The notes beneath the pieces were generated by a model. It searched no databases. It saw only the letters and a program-made list of their open reading frames with translations, and was not told where the DNA came from. Positions 34,898-46,611 of a stretch of 64,000 nt of DNA are shown piece after piece (the first letter of the stretch is position 1; each line of letters begins with the position of its first letter). The translations under genes were made by a program, and so were the position numbers. Origin of the DNA: Megalonaias nervosa (lineage: Eukaryota > Mollusca > Bivalvia > Unionida > Unionidae); the NCBI GenBank assembly GCA_016617855.1, contig JAECUM010001130.1, positions 124,001 through 188,000 on the forward strand, written 5' to 3'.

Positions 34898-36103
34898 CAA
34901 ACCTGTCTGTCTCTTCCTCATTCTTCCAAAAGCCATATTGTTCTTGTCCCTTTAGCTGGATTACACATGGTATCTGGTTCTCCACTGCAGAAATATGCTC
35001 TCGCCATTTGCTCTCCATATACTGGGTAATGCCAGGCTTCTTCAATTCATGATCACAATGTTTGACCTTATTAACAAGTTCCTGCAGTCTATAAGTAGCC
35101 TGATTGATGCCGTCTTGATTGCCCCGAACAAGAAAGCCTCCTTTAGACTGGATGGTAATCTGTACATAAAAATGTGCCAGATCCTTTGCAATTTTGTCAA
35201 CCTCATAGTTATCTTTTTTCTTTATCAACTGAATCATGCCACTGTTACAGGCAACTAGCTTCTCAAGAATTGTGTTTCGTGACAGAAAGTCATCAACTTC
35301 TTCACAAATTGCACCCAAAATATCATCTGTGAAATAAAGAAAAAGTTTGGAGAAATCCGGGGCCAATACCACATGAAGTTTTCCCCGATTCTGTCTGTCA
35401 AGGTCTTTCATCTTGTCATTCCACTGTTGTGATTCAATCACTGATCTCTGGTTGCTCTCCAAGTCTCTTTGATGTTCTTTCACACTGTCATTAATAATAT
35501 GAGTACTTTGTACAACAGCTCCATCTGAATTAGCATATATATTCAGGTTGGTACCCTCTACATCCCAAACTGCAACCAGTTTCTTGCGCATTAATTTAGC
35601 AACAATATAGTCCTTCACCTCTTTTGATTTGTACAGAAACAAACGTCCCTCAGGTAAGTTCTTCAGCTGTGAAACTGCAGCACTGTGTATTTTTTCATAC
35701 ATAACAACTTTAGCAATCCTAATATCTTCCATGAGACCTTCAAACACAATTTCATTCTTATTAAGGTTTATCTTAACCTTTAATCCATTAAAATGTTTTT
35801 CAGTTTTACTGGGAAAGTTCTGGGCAAGTAGTAGTCTTAACTGGTAATATTTCAAAGTAGTTAATGTCTCTTTGGTTTGTTTCTTCTTCCTATCGAAGTC
35901 AGCCTCTGCAGTCTTAATAATAACCTGTATGTCCTTGACAACATCTGTAGCCACAGCTTTATCACCCACGACTTGAATAGAAAATTCAGTATTCTTGACA
36001 AACAAAGCAACACCATCAGGGTTTGCAATGATAAGATTCTGAAGGTTCTGAAGAACTGTCTCAAAAATTTCCTGGAAAACCCTGAGTTCATGAACAGAAA
36101 TAA
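34898..36103 (-). CDS. PARP14-like: PARP14-like gene, duplicated KH-region exon (partial copy, possibly optional)
   Basis: An open stretch with clear protein homology (I estimate 75-80% identity) to the distal ~400 residues of the exon at 36740-38308. It starts at KVISVHELRVFQEIF and ends at the same FG|GTATGT donor (from 34897). The homology begins abruptly at 36115, inside what is exon in the source copy, so this copy lacks the RRM end and its native acceptor. Two acceptors are possible. The AG at 36127-36126 (CTTTCTGCAG) would give phase 0 and, after the upstream exon, a stop within four codons. The AG at 36105-36104 gives phase 1, 1206 nt, and an in-frame join to both neighbours. The second is used here by inference. 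It could be a constitutive, alternative or unused exon. Coding constraint looks intact: no stops and mostly conservative changes. Confidence 0.7.
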
Positions 36104-36739
36104 CTTTCAAGAAGTTAAAAAGAGTCTGCAGAAAGAATAATGTAAACAGACTTTTTATTTTAGGTACTGAGTCATTATGTTTAATACATATCCATTAATT
36201 CAGAGCGTTGCAATATAGATTTTGTTTACACGTCAAAAAAATAAATACTGCATAAACTTCTGTGATCTTATATCTCCTTGACAATTTCCTTATAGGATGA
36301 AAATAGCTGAATCTATCAGTTAAAGGTAACACATAGTTATATGATACTGTTCTCTTTCATTGTCATGTTGGCATTAATTGCCGAGGAAATCTATCATGCC
36401 TCCTACAGAAACTTGTGCTTCACCAGGAACCTGTGTCTGGAAAAAAATCTCATGGACAAAGAATGTGTGTCTAGATCGAATCTGTGGACAAACAGAATCC
36501 ATGTTATTATTCTTTGTACATATAATGACAAGTGTTTTAAAAACCTGTACAGGCCAATTTAAATTTTAGTCAATAACCCAACTGTTAGCCACATGGATTT
36601 CTTATTTCCATGTGGATTTTTCAAAGGCTGTAATATAAGAGTGGGATTTCAAATGCACAGCTTTTAATAACCAGAATCTGTGACAAATCCATGCCTTAGC
36701 CAGTTGGTTTATTTCGTATGAGTACTATTATATACATAC
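36104..36739. other. Short intron between source and duplicated KH exons
   Basis: 636 bp, the only short intron in the window. It contains the breakpoint of the partial exon duplication (36115/36116) and a candidate acceptor at 36127-36126. Otherwise unremarkable. Confidence 0.6.
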
Positions 36740-38308
36740 CAAAACTGTCCATCTCCTCCTCATTCTCCCCAAAGCCATGTTGCTCCTGTCCCTTTAGCTG
36801 GATCACACATGGAATCTGATTCTCCACTGTGGCAATACGTTCTCGCCCTTTGCCCCCCATGTACTCAGCAATGCCAGGTTTCTGCAATTCATGCTCACGA
36901 TGTTTGACCCTATCAATAAGCTCCTGCAGTTTAAAAGTAGCCTGATTGATACCATCTTGATTGCCTCGAATGAGAAATCCTACTTCTAACTGGATGGTAA
37001 TCTGCACATAATAATGTGCTAGATCCTTTGCAATTTTGTCAAGCTCATCCCTTTTTCTTCTTTCAATCAACCGAATAGTGCCACTTTTGCAAGGAACTTT
37101 CTTCTCAAGAATTGCATTTTGTGACATGAAATCAGTGACTTCTTCAATAACTGCACCAAAAATATCATCTGTAAAATAAAGAAAAAGTTTGGAGAAATCC
37201 TGGGTCAATACAATACTGAGTTTTCCCTGATACTGCTTGTTAAGGTCTTTCACCTTGTCATTCCACTGTTGTGATTGGACAACTGATCTCTGGTGAGTCT
37301 CCAAGTCTTTTTGATGCTCTTTTACACTGTCATTAATGATATGAGCACTCTGTACAACCACTTCATCTGAATTAGCATATATATTTAAGTTGGAACCCTC
37401 AGCTTCCCAAACCCCAATAAGTTTCTTGCTCTTTAATTTGGCAACAATATAATCCTTCACCTCTTTTGATTTGTACAGGCACAAACGCCCCTCAGGTATG
37501 TTCTTCAGTTGTGACATTACAGCATTGTGTATTGCTTCATACATAGCAACCTGTGCAGTCCTAATATCTTCCATGAGACCTTCAAACACAATCTCATTCT
37601 TATTGAGGTTTATCTTCACCTTCAATCCATTAAACGTTTGTTCCATTTTGTTGGGATATTTTACAGCAAGCAGCAGTTTCAACTGATGCCATTTCAAAGA
37701 AGTCATTGACTCTTTGGTCTGTTTCTTCTTCCTATCGAAGTCAGCCTCTGCAGTCTTAATAATAACCTGTATGTCCTTGACAACATCTGCAGCCACAGCT
37801 TTATGACCCACAACCTGAACAGAGAATTCTGCCTTTCTGACAAACAAAGCAACACCATCAGGATTTGAAATGACAAGATTCTGAAGGTTCTGAAGAACTG
37901 TCTCAAAAATTTCCTGGAAAACCCTGAGTTCATGAACAGAAATAACTTTCAAGAAGTCATGCAAATTTTGTTCAGCCTGCTTTGACCAAGAGATAGCTTT
38001 TTTTTTACAATCTTGGACATCAGATGTCAATGTGCAAGTCAAGGTTGTGCAATCTGCCTCTGTCTGTGGCCACTGAATCTGAGTGAAGCAATTCTGGAGT
38101 TGTTTTTCTAGCAATGTCCTGTTGGGCTCTGACTTCATCAGAAACTGTATCTTTTTAAACTCTAGTCCCTCCAGTTTTATTGGCTTGGGGGGCTTGAAAG
38201 AAGGCCCACTGTCATCTTCAGAAATACGTCCTAAACATTCATAGTACATGGAAACCTGTAGCTCTGACCCATCTATCTTATGTTTTCGCTGTAACACTCG
38301 GTCACATA
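36740..38308 (-). CDS. PARP14-like: PARP14-like gene, large KH-region exon
   Basis: A 1569-nt open exon. The acceptor is the AG at 38310-38309 (ATTTCATTTCAG); the donor GTATGT starts at 36739. It is phase 1 at both ends. Residues 1-25 (CDRVLQRKHKIDGSELQVSMYYECLG) complete an RRM; the YYE-LG ending is characteristic of PARP14-type RRMs. The remaining ~500 residues carry repeated alpha/beta units with GKL-IVL and G-I-LI-like motifs, consistent with the KH-like array of PARP14, plus Lys-rich helices. No signal peptide or membrane segment is visible, so the product is cytosolic or nuclear. The distal ~400 residues are duplicated in the next exon downstream (34898-36103). It can join either that exon or the macrodomain exon at 28513, because both need a phase-1 donor. 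The RRM-end assignment is strong; the KH assignment rests on family knowledge. Confidence 0.88.
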
Positions 38309-38379
38309 CTGAAATGAAATATTAATTTAATTAATTTATAAATTAATTTATAACAATTTCTTCCTTTTAACCACTGAGT

Positions 38380-39690
38380 GTTGAAGCCATTTCTGATCTT
38401 CTTCAGCAATAACAAGATTTTCAAATTAGCTGCTGTGGGAGACATATTTAATACAAAATGTCACCATTTCCTTTAAGACCAACAACAGATCATTTAGGCC
38501 CAACAAGGCATCATAAGAATTCTTCTGGTGGAAACCTTATGTTGATATGACTTTCCATTTTAGAGTAACAATAACACTTCCAAACTAGATATACTGGATA
38601 TCAGATTGGTACCATTTCCATTTAGGACCAACTAGCCATCGTAAGAAGACTTTTGGTGAAAGCACAATATCAATATGACCAGCCATCTATGATAAAAAGT
38701 CATGAAAAGATTTTCAAGATGGCAATTCTGGCAGACATATTGGAAGTCAGATCAGCAATGGTTTCATTAATGACCAACTAAACATCATAAAAAGTCTTTT
38801 AAACATCATAAAAAGTCTTTTAAAAGCACCATGCTGATATGACCATCCATTCAGGAAGAGTGGAGATAATATCATTTTCAATCTGGCAGCTGTAGCAACC
38901 ATATTCAATGTGTAGTTATACCATTTTGATTAATGACCAACTGGATATCATAAGAAGTCTTCCAGCAAAGGAATATATGAAGCAGTGATAAGATTTTCAA
39001 TACAACTCTTGTGTCAACCATACTGGAGTTCTGATCAGCAGTCTTTTAGTGAAGAAAACCATGTCGATATCCATTCAGGAGAAGCAGCAATGACAAGATT
39101 TTCAAGATTGCCATTGTGGTGGCCATTCTGGATACTAGATTGGCAACAATTTTCATTTAAGACCAACTGGACATCATAAAACATCATCTGGTGAAAACCT
39201 CATGCCAATATGACTTTCCATTCAGGAGTAACTACAAAAAGATTTTCAAGATGGCTGTTGTTACAGCTGTATTGCATATCTGCATCATTTTGATATAGGA
39301 CAAACCAGGCATTTTCATATTGGAAATCAGACTGGCATCATTTTCATTTAAGACCAACTAGACATCATAAGGAGTCTTCTAGCAAAGAAACGATGTCAAT
39401 ATATCATTATATTTTGGAGGAGTAGCAATAACAAGATTTTCAAGATGGCTGCTATGGCAGCCATACTGAATGTCAGATTGGTACCATTTTCATTTCAGAC
39501 CAACCAGAGATTATAAGATGTCTTTTTAGTGGATATCCTATGCTGATATCATCACTCAGGTGAAGTAGTGATAATAAGATTTTCAAAATGGACACTGTGG
39601 CAACCATATTGGAGATCCAAGCATAACCATTTTCATTTAGGACCAACAAGACCATAGGGTAATTGTGTGTGTAAAGTTTCATGGCAATCC
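38380..39690 (+). repeat. Degenerate satellite, period about 145 bp
   Basis: About nine diverged units with the recurring elements AACAAGATTTTCAAGATGGC, then AGCCATATTGGA-like, then TACCATTTTCATTTAGGACC, then GACATCATAAGAAGTCTT. Related blocks are at 41655-41860 and 57860-58110. It fills part of the intron next to the KH exon. A local 21-bp doubling is at about 38783-38824. Confidence 0.8.
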
Positions 39691-39719
39691 TCCTTGTGCT
39701 AATGGATGGATGAATGATG

Positions 39720-40195
39720 TACAACACAACATATCATCCCATTGGTCTATGAATATTATGTTTATAAAACTGACAACTTGCTTTAATGCTCTGAAAATCT
39801 AAGTAAGTAATTTATATATGAATACAAATTGCCTACCAAATTTAATTTGTCTACATTAAGTGGTTTGTTGTGCAGTCTCTTGTTAATGGGCTTCTTTGGA
39901 CAGACAGACAGATGACTGGACTTACAAGACCAAAACAAAATGTCTCTGCTGCAATCAATGGTGGCATAAAAAGTACATTTATTATGCAATCTAAATCTGC
40001 TTATGGAATATATATTCAATGAACTTGGTTTGTTTGCTTTGACAATTTGGTTACTGTCATTTATCTAAATATGTAACAGACAATTTAATCTTTCTGACAC
40101 ATTTTTGACATCAATAATTTTTAAAGTGCATAAAGTTTCCAGACATCAGTGACATTCTTCAAAGCCTAAAAACAAAAATTCAGGTTAGAACTAAG
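39720..40195. other. Intron, nothing recognised
   Basis: AT-rich; no repeat copies matched. Confidence 0.4.
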
Positions 40196-40440
40196 GAACA
40201 TTACATGTCAGAACATAAACTGAGAATTGTTTTTACATGTTAGAACATAAACTAGGAAATATGTGACATGTTAGAACATAAACTAAGAAATATTTGACAT
40301 GTTAGAACATAAACTAAGAAACATTTGACATGTTCAAACATAAACTATGGAATGTTTTACATGTTAGAAAATACACCAAAGAATGTATTACATGTTAAAC
40401 AGTACGCTTTGGAATGTTTTACCTGTATTAAACAGTAACA
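40196..40440 (+). repeat. 31-bp-unit minisatellite
   Basis: About seven to eight units of a motif with CATGTTAGAACATAAACTAA and a GAAATATTTGA end. The central copies are nearly identical and the outer ones increasingly diverged. Confidence 0.85.
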
Positions 40441-41568
40441 GTGATGATTATACAATATGAAATTATTCAGATTTGGAAAAATATGGTACCTGTCAGTTTA
40501 TGACAACTGTTTAACTCCAAATTGTTTTTTGTCCACTAATGCTCAGAATAATTGTAACAGGTAACATCTGTGGTAAATAATTACATTGTTGTAAATCATC
40601 AGACTGTCAGTGCTTGACTAAGCTTGGTAACTGAGGCCAGATTTCATTGATTAATACAGTCACATGTGAATAAAATTTGCATACACACATGCTCATGTGA
40701 ATAAAAAGGCAAAACAAAATAATTCATCATGGGTCCTAATTTCCCATTGCCACTAATGAAATTTATTCTTTTATTCCTGTTTAACTGAACAACATATAAT
40801 AAGTTTACAGCATAAAAAAGGAGTCTCTACACATCAGGTGATTTTAATGTAATGCAGCCTCATTTCAATATAAGAGATAATGTAGGTTGGATATGTCAAT
40901 TAAAATAGATATTGTATGATTTCCATGACTTACTTAGAGCATGGAAATGGAGCTTATACTAACAAGCTCTGTCTAACTGTGTTCATATTATTAGTTATGT
41001 GTTTCTGTTTTGAATTAGTAATGGACTGTATGATTTGACTAAAACTCAGCCAAATATTACAGTCTGTGTTGTGAAGTTGTGCCTTAAATGAAATTCAGGG
41101 ACATAAATATAATTCCTGATACTGGTAGTCCATGGTATATTTGATACTGGTAGTCCATGGTATATTTGATACTGGTAGTCCATGGTATATTTGATACTAG
41201 TAGTCCATGGTATATTTTCTTTCTTGTCTTGAAGAATTTACATTACATGATAACTGACAACTGATTGACACTGAAATAACCTTAAACTAACTTGATGTCC
41301 TATCTAAATTCCTAATTAAATGGATTCTCTATTGCAGAAATATCTATTTATGTCTTTCAATTTATTTCTTTTATTTTGAAAGTAAATTTGGTAAAGGCTC
41401 TCAATCATGATTTGTTTTCTTTTCTGTAGAAATTGCTGCATAGCTAAATAAATTCTACATTTTATATGCTTAGCCTCTATAATAAGATAATTTCCAATAA
41501 CACAAAACCAAATAAAACAAATGAATAACCAGATGGCAATAAACTTTACTAATCTTCAGTAGCCATAG
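40441..41568. other. Intron, nothing recognised apart from the 25-bp repeat
   Basis: AT-rich sequence on both sides of the 25-bp array. Confidence 0.4.
41118..41217 (+). repeat. Four-copy 25-bp tandem repeat
   Basis: GATACTGGTAGTCCATGGTA plus TATTT, four times. The first three are identical; the fourth has one change (ACTAGT for ACTGGT). The low divergence suggests recent expansion. Confidence 0.93.
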
Positions 41569-41657
41569 CTGTTCCGGTGGCTTAGTGGTTAAAGCATCTA
41601 CATCAGATGCGGGAGGTTGCTGGTTCGAACCCCGGCTGAGTTATACCAAAGACTGGT
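41569..41657 (+). mobile_element. SINE-A head fused to satellite sequence
   Basis: Only the tRNA-like head is present: GTTCCGGTGGCTTAGTGG (A box) and TGGTTCGAACCCC (B box), ending at ACCAAAGACTGGTACC. From there the sequence is the ~145-bp degenerate satellite seen at 38.4-39.7 kb. It could be mistaken for a tRNA gene but has no acceptor stem. Confidence 0.8.
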
Positions 41658-41870
41658 ACCAATTTCATTTAGGACAATCCAGACATCATAAGAAGTATTC
41701 ACTGAAACATCTATGATGATATGACCATCTATTCTGGAAAAGTAGCCACAAGATTTTTAACTAGACATTAGGATAAATGTTGGTGTAAAGTTTCATGGCA
41801 ATCCTCCTAATGGTTTCAGAGGAGTAGCAATAACAAATCTGTGCTAATGGATGGACTGTAAACAAACAGA
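41655..41870 (+). repeat. Satellite block related to 38.4-39.7 kb
   Basis: Contains ATTTCATTTAGGACAATCCA, then GACATCATAAGAAGTATTC, and the TTTCATGGCAATCCTCC end seen at 39675. It begins exactly where the SINE-A head stops. Confidence 0.72.
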
Positions 41871-42289
41871 CCATCCTAAATGCTATTCTCATCTATGACC
41901 AGTAGAGCTAAAAAGCAGATATTGTTATTTTTGTAAAGTGTCTTTTTTTAAAATTTTAAATCATTGTTCTTAAAATAGCATGACAAGCTATTACCATTGT
42001 CCATCCCTAGAAGCCAAATTTTGCAAAGTGAAAATTACACGCCTTGCGTAACTATGGAGTGACAGCTGGCAGTAGTCTTCATGCATCAATAATTGTCATG
42101 ATTAACCACCACAGGTGAAACCTCACATTAGATGCATGTGAAAATGTAAAATGCAGGTCACAGTTACAATCTTGTATGGTAACGGTGTGATATTAATAGA
42201 CATGCATATAATCATCCATTTGATGAAAGATGTCACAATGACCTACTGTTGGAGATGAACTGCCCTCTAGAGATGCATATAATCATCTA

Positions 42290-42430
42290 ATTTGATGATT
42301 CTAACATGAATCGAATTTCAGCAATAATCCTGAAACACAGAATTTTAACCAATGTAAATGAAGCATGAAATGTGTCACAGTTACCTACATTTGTGACATG
42401 GGTGTAGTACTCATCAAGATGCATCTATAG
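42290..42430 (+). repeat. Dispersed repeat pair, copy 1
   Basis: Shares with 43465-43612 a GAAGCATGAAAT stretch and GGGTGTAGTACTCATCAAG followed by TGCATC. The identity of the element is unknown. A looser relative, with GGTATAACA and TTGTGCAAAAC, is at 61990-62110. Confidence 0.6.
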
Positions 42431-43023
42431 CAGGATCATTTATTTTATAATTTTAAATATTTGTGTTTTAATTAGTCAGAAGTGGGTTATTTTATTATTT
42501 TATGTAATTAATGTTCATTGATGAGTGAAATAAAGTCGTCAGTTGCAATTATTGTGTTATTTGCATTTTACACATATTTAGCCAATTAGGCAGCATTGAA
42601 CTAGGATTATCTATTGAGTTTTCTTCACTGTGAGCAATAAAGCTACCATGATTATTGCTCATACTGGGTTGTTCTATTGCATGACAAGTGGTAAGCAACT
42701 TCCTGATTCGTTAGTTTGCTACTTGTCTGTATAAACAACACAGCATGAACAGCACATAAGTGGTGGTCATTCCATCAGAGCTTCTGAAGGGTGCTGGTCA
42801 TGGAACTGCAGTAAGAAAAGTGCTTGATGATTCTTTTGCTTCAAGAAGTGTGACTTGACCTTTGTCCCATATGATAAAGTAAATAGATTTATAATATAGT
42901 TAATGTAACAGTTTTGTTTATATGTACTCTGTATATTTCTCTGAAATGTATATTGATGTATTTTAATATCTTTAATAGGTTATCAACCTGCATATTCTTT
43001 TCTGAGCCTATCATTCTGTCCAT

Positions 43024-43060
43024 ATGCTTGTCTGTCTGTCTCTCTGTCTGTCTGCTCTCT
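43024..43060 (+). repeat. (TCTG)n microsatellite
   Basis: Short imperfect TGTC/TCTG run in an AT-rich intron. Confidence 0.8.
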
Positions 43061-43464
43061 ACTTTTGCTCTACATACTGACTGTTTTGAGTTTAGGTTTG
43101 TTTGGTCTACTATCTCTCTAGATGGATAACTAATAAATATATAGAGTAGTCAGTCATTCATACTGAATGTACTGTAAACTGAATCAATGTATACACGCAG
43201 AACAATAATGCCCTGATGACGGTATTATTATTTATAGTTGTAGTCAATGTATTTTTATGGTATCTGCAGGGTGTAAGAAAACAGGAGAAATGTATTTATC
43301 TTCATTTACCAACCTCATGCACAATAAACACAATTTCTTACAACAAATACTGGACTCGTATTTTCTATTCTGTGAGTAGAAGGCAAGTGCTGTAACACAT
43401 CTACTCAAAAATTGTTTGTGAATATAGGATTAGGGTTAAGGTGTGGAACTGACATAGATGAATC

Positions 43465-43690
43465 AATCATCCAGTTTGATTATTTCAGCATGAACAGAGT
43501 TTGAGAAATAAACTGAACACAGCAAATATAACCATGGTGAGTGAAGCATGAAATATAGTTTAGAGTGGCCAACTTTTGTTATGAGGGTGTAGTACTCATC
43601 AAGCTGCATCGTCTAATCATATTTCATTATTCCAGGTATAACAGTATTTATACGGTGTGCAAAACACCTCAGCTAAATTCAAAAGAAGGT
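43465..43690 (+). repeat. Dispersed repeat pair, copy 2
   Basis: Second copy of the 42290-42430 sequence, extending to CCAGGTATAACAGTATTTAT and GTGTGCAAAACACC, which is shared with 62030-62100. Confidence 0.6.
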
Positions 43691-43699
43691 CCTAATGTA

Positions 43700-44515
43700 C
43701 ATATATGTATCAAGTTTGCCCTCTCAACTCCCTCTCCAGGGTTTAGGTGCAGTGAAATCCACTCTAAACACTGTTTCTTAGAACGTATGAAGAAAAACAG
43801 TTGCAATTCAGTGACAATACAAATATGTATATGCTGTAATCTGTGAGGATGCAGATGCAGACACCGGGATTAGTACAACAAATTAACTCTGCTTCATAAA
43901 GGTGAGCTAAAAATATATTCTTTTTCATATGTTAAGAGGTTTTGATAATATTCCCTGCTGTCTAAACAACTTCCTTTTTATTTAATTTTTGCTCTGTATC
44001 ATTGTGTAATGCTTAAGTGACATGTGAAAAGTTGAAGTATAGTGTAACTAGAATGAACTATGGAATTTTGTGCAACAGATAGTTTTCCAATCTGGTTACA
44101 CAGTTAGCAATGAAGCTTTTCACAAATGTTTTCACCCCATCATTAGAAAACTTTAATACAGAACTAATTCTGCATTGAATTTGTTCTCAATTTTGCCCTA
44201 TTTAATGATTATTTTAATTAGGGTATAATGCTTTAGCATCAAGATCCTGATGAATTTATCTGCACAGTTTTTAATAGAAGAAATAAAATTCTGTTTCAAA
44301 CTTCATTCATTCTCATCAGATAGGTACAAAATTAGTGTAAATAAAGCAAATGCCTAAATAAATGAAAAATTCCTTTACAACTTTACTATAGGAATGCCTC
44401 CAAAATCTGTAGACACTTATATTTTTAGCAACAGCAGCCACATTTAAGAAAAGAAAAATGAAGTATTCACATGTACGAAAGGCCTTTATATTATGGTGCT
44501 TTCCTCTCATATTGG
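43700..44515. other. Intron, nothing recognised
   Basis: AT-rich, no element matched. Confidence 0.4.
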
Positions 44516-44519
44516 TCAA

Positions 44520-44735
44520 ATTTTGTCATGCACTTCTGTAGAAGCAGTTTAAAGGTCTTTCTATTTTTAGTACTGGCTGCCATATTTGATGGTGGATCAT
44601 CACAAGTTTCCTAACTTTGAAAGGCCCTCTTTCTATAGTGCTTTTGATAAGATTTGATTAAGTTTTGCTCATTAAATTTTTAGAAGATGCAAGTTAAAGG
44701 TTTCCCTTTTTGCAGTAATGGTGGCCAGAGTTACA
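44520..44735 (+). repeat. Degenerate repeat unit related to 16975-17400
   Basis: Contains AAAGGTCTTTCTATTTTTAG, then TGGCTGCCATATTTGATGG and a CTTTGAAAGGCC stretch. About one and a half units, adjacent to SINE-A copy 5. Confidence 0.6.
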
Positions 44736-44744
44736 GTGGACCAG

Positions 44745-45020
44745 TGTGTGTGTGATTTGGACTTCTAATGTAGCTTTAACAATGTTTCAGTCATATCACC
44801 ACAATGTCTGCAGTGTGACAGTTTATAGTGATGTCTAGCACTGGGGCATCATACTGCAGACATGTGGCATCATGTCCCACCCAGTCATATTATCCTGACA
44901 CCACGCCAACCAGTCCTAACACTAACCTCTTTTTTTCAATGCTGAGCGTCTAGCAAGGCAACTGTTAGTACCATTTATCTAAGTCTCTGGTATGATTCGG
45001 TTGAGGTTTGAACCCGTATG
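44745..45020 (-). mobile_element. SINE-A copy 5, 5'-truncated but with a perfect target-site duplication
   Basis: Shares the body and (CA)n tail, but the sequence stops just inside the B box at about 45018, so the A box is absent. GTGGACCAG at 44736-44744 and 45021-45029 flanks it. The truncation therefore happened at insertion, not later. Confidence 0.88.
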
Positions 45021-45073
45021 GTGGACCAGGATAGTTTTCGAAATCCTTCAAAATTTTGAAATTTTTTTCTGAT

Positions 45074-46611
45074 TACACCACTCCTTGGATAACTTGCAAC
45101 CTGATAACTCACGAACCCACTTACAACGTGGGGTCTGGTGTGGATCCCATTTCTTTTACTAGAAATTACCCACAAAATTGCTTTCTATTTGTTGAAGAAA
45201 ATTGCGATCACAATTGGTAACTGAAACTTTGATACATTGCTCGTTTTATTGTCAAAAACGGTAAATAGGACCTGCAAGTTTGAATCAACATTATGAAATT
45301 GTCAACTTTTAAGAATATATCATAATTTTTTTTACATTTCTTTCCAAACAACATTCTTAGTATGCCACAAGTAACAATATTCAATGAAATTTCGATCAAT
45401 GAAATTGTCATGCCTACTGGAGGCAGTACTTTAATAATAAAAACCAATTAAATACATTTTTTATCAAGTGATATTTGTATTTTAGTTCTACCATTCAGTT
45501 AGGTTTAAGTGTAATGATCATAAATGCAATGTGCCCTCTTGTATTCAAATGTAAAATGTGTCAATCTATCATAACAGCTATGTCCGCCAGCATTTCTCTG
45601 AGAACCTAATTAAGTGCCAACCATGTCTGGATATCTGACTTGTGGAAGTATTTGTTGTATTGTTGCACTGAATTAAAATCTGTCCTCCTTTGTATTATCA
45701 GGTTAATTGCATCTTTTGTATCAAATAAAGGATGTGGAATAAAAGAAAAGCTAAAGGTATGCAGATCCTGCATGCGTAAGATTTAACAGCCCCTGTCATA
45801 TGTCAGGTGAACTCACTTTAACTGAGCAGTCAAACACTCCTATAAATATTATTGTGTACTTAATATAATTAGACTACTTAAATTAAGCTACTCATTCATA
45901 AATGTGATCAAAGGCAGCAGGGCAACCAAGCGAAATTAATACTTCCTCAAATAAAGATCATTATGGAGAAGAGAGCTTCAGCAATATCCTGAATTGGTCC
46001 TTAGGTTCAGAATTAGTTTAAATATTATTTGCAATAAAATCATGGCATCAATATTTTACTAACTGAAAAGTACAAAAATTGAGTTACAATGCAGATGATT
46101 GTTACACAAAATAAATGTTGATAATTTTTTAAAAAACCCGAATCTTATTTCATGGTGTATCGACAGGTAGTTTGCTTCCCTGCTTTAAAGATTCCATGCT
46201 TTCAACTCCAGTGTAACATAATAAGCACGGAACCAGACTAATCAACAACAACACTATTCAGTGACGTAATACACAAATGTTTTCATGTACATGAGAAGGC
46301 TGTTGAAATCAGTTAAAATAATGTTAAATGATCTTTACAGATGTTAGGCATCTTGAAAATAAATGTAATTTATGCAGAGTAACAAATTTGTTAGAAAAAG
46401 TGCTTTATTGGCAATTATTCTCAAAGCGATTATAAAATGAGTATTCAGCAATTAAACAAACCACTTTCTCCCCCCCCCCCTGCAGTTTTATCCAGTGGGG
46501 ATGGCATAACTTCTTAATTTTTGGAGGTCCCTTGGTAACTCGCACCCTTGCTTATAGTGCAGTCTATATTTTTGGACCCCGTTTTGCGTAAGTTATCAAG
46601 AGAGAGGTGTA
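45074..46611. mobile_element. Pogo/mariner-like non-autonomous element, copy b (inverted)
   Basis: Left TACACCACTCCTTGGATAAC; right, minus strand, TACACCTCTCTCTTGATAAC. Its left end (ACGAACCCACTTACAACGTG) corresponds to the complement of the right end of the 48.8-kb copy, so it lies in the opposite orientation. It contains a poly-C run at 46471-46480 that parallels the poly-G run of copy c. No transposase frame. Confidence 0.75.

Noticed and set aside
34857..36110. A separate intronless gene starting at 36110
   Set aside because: The putative start is a TTG, the 3' end carries a conserved splice donor shared with the source exon, and the reading needs the upstream or downstream exons of the PARP14-like gene.
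41569..41657. tRNA gene (A and B boxes present)
   Set aside because: The same head starts the SINE-A family, has no complementary acceptor stem, and continues into a SINE-specific segment. The same applies to the heads at 12.4, 21.2 and 31.4 kb.
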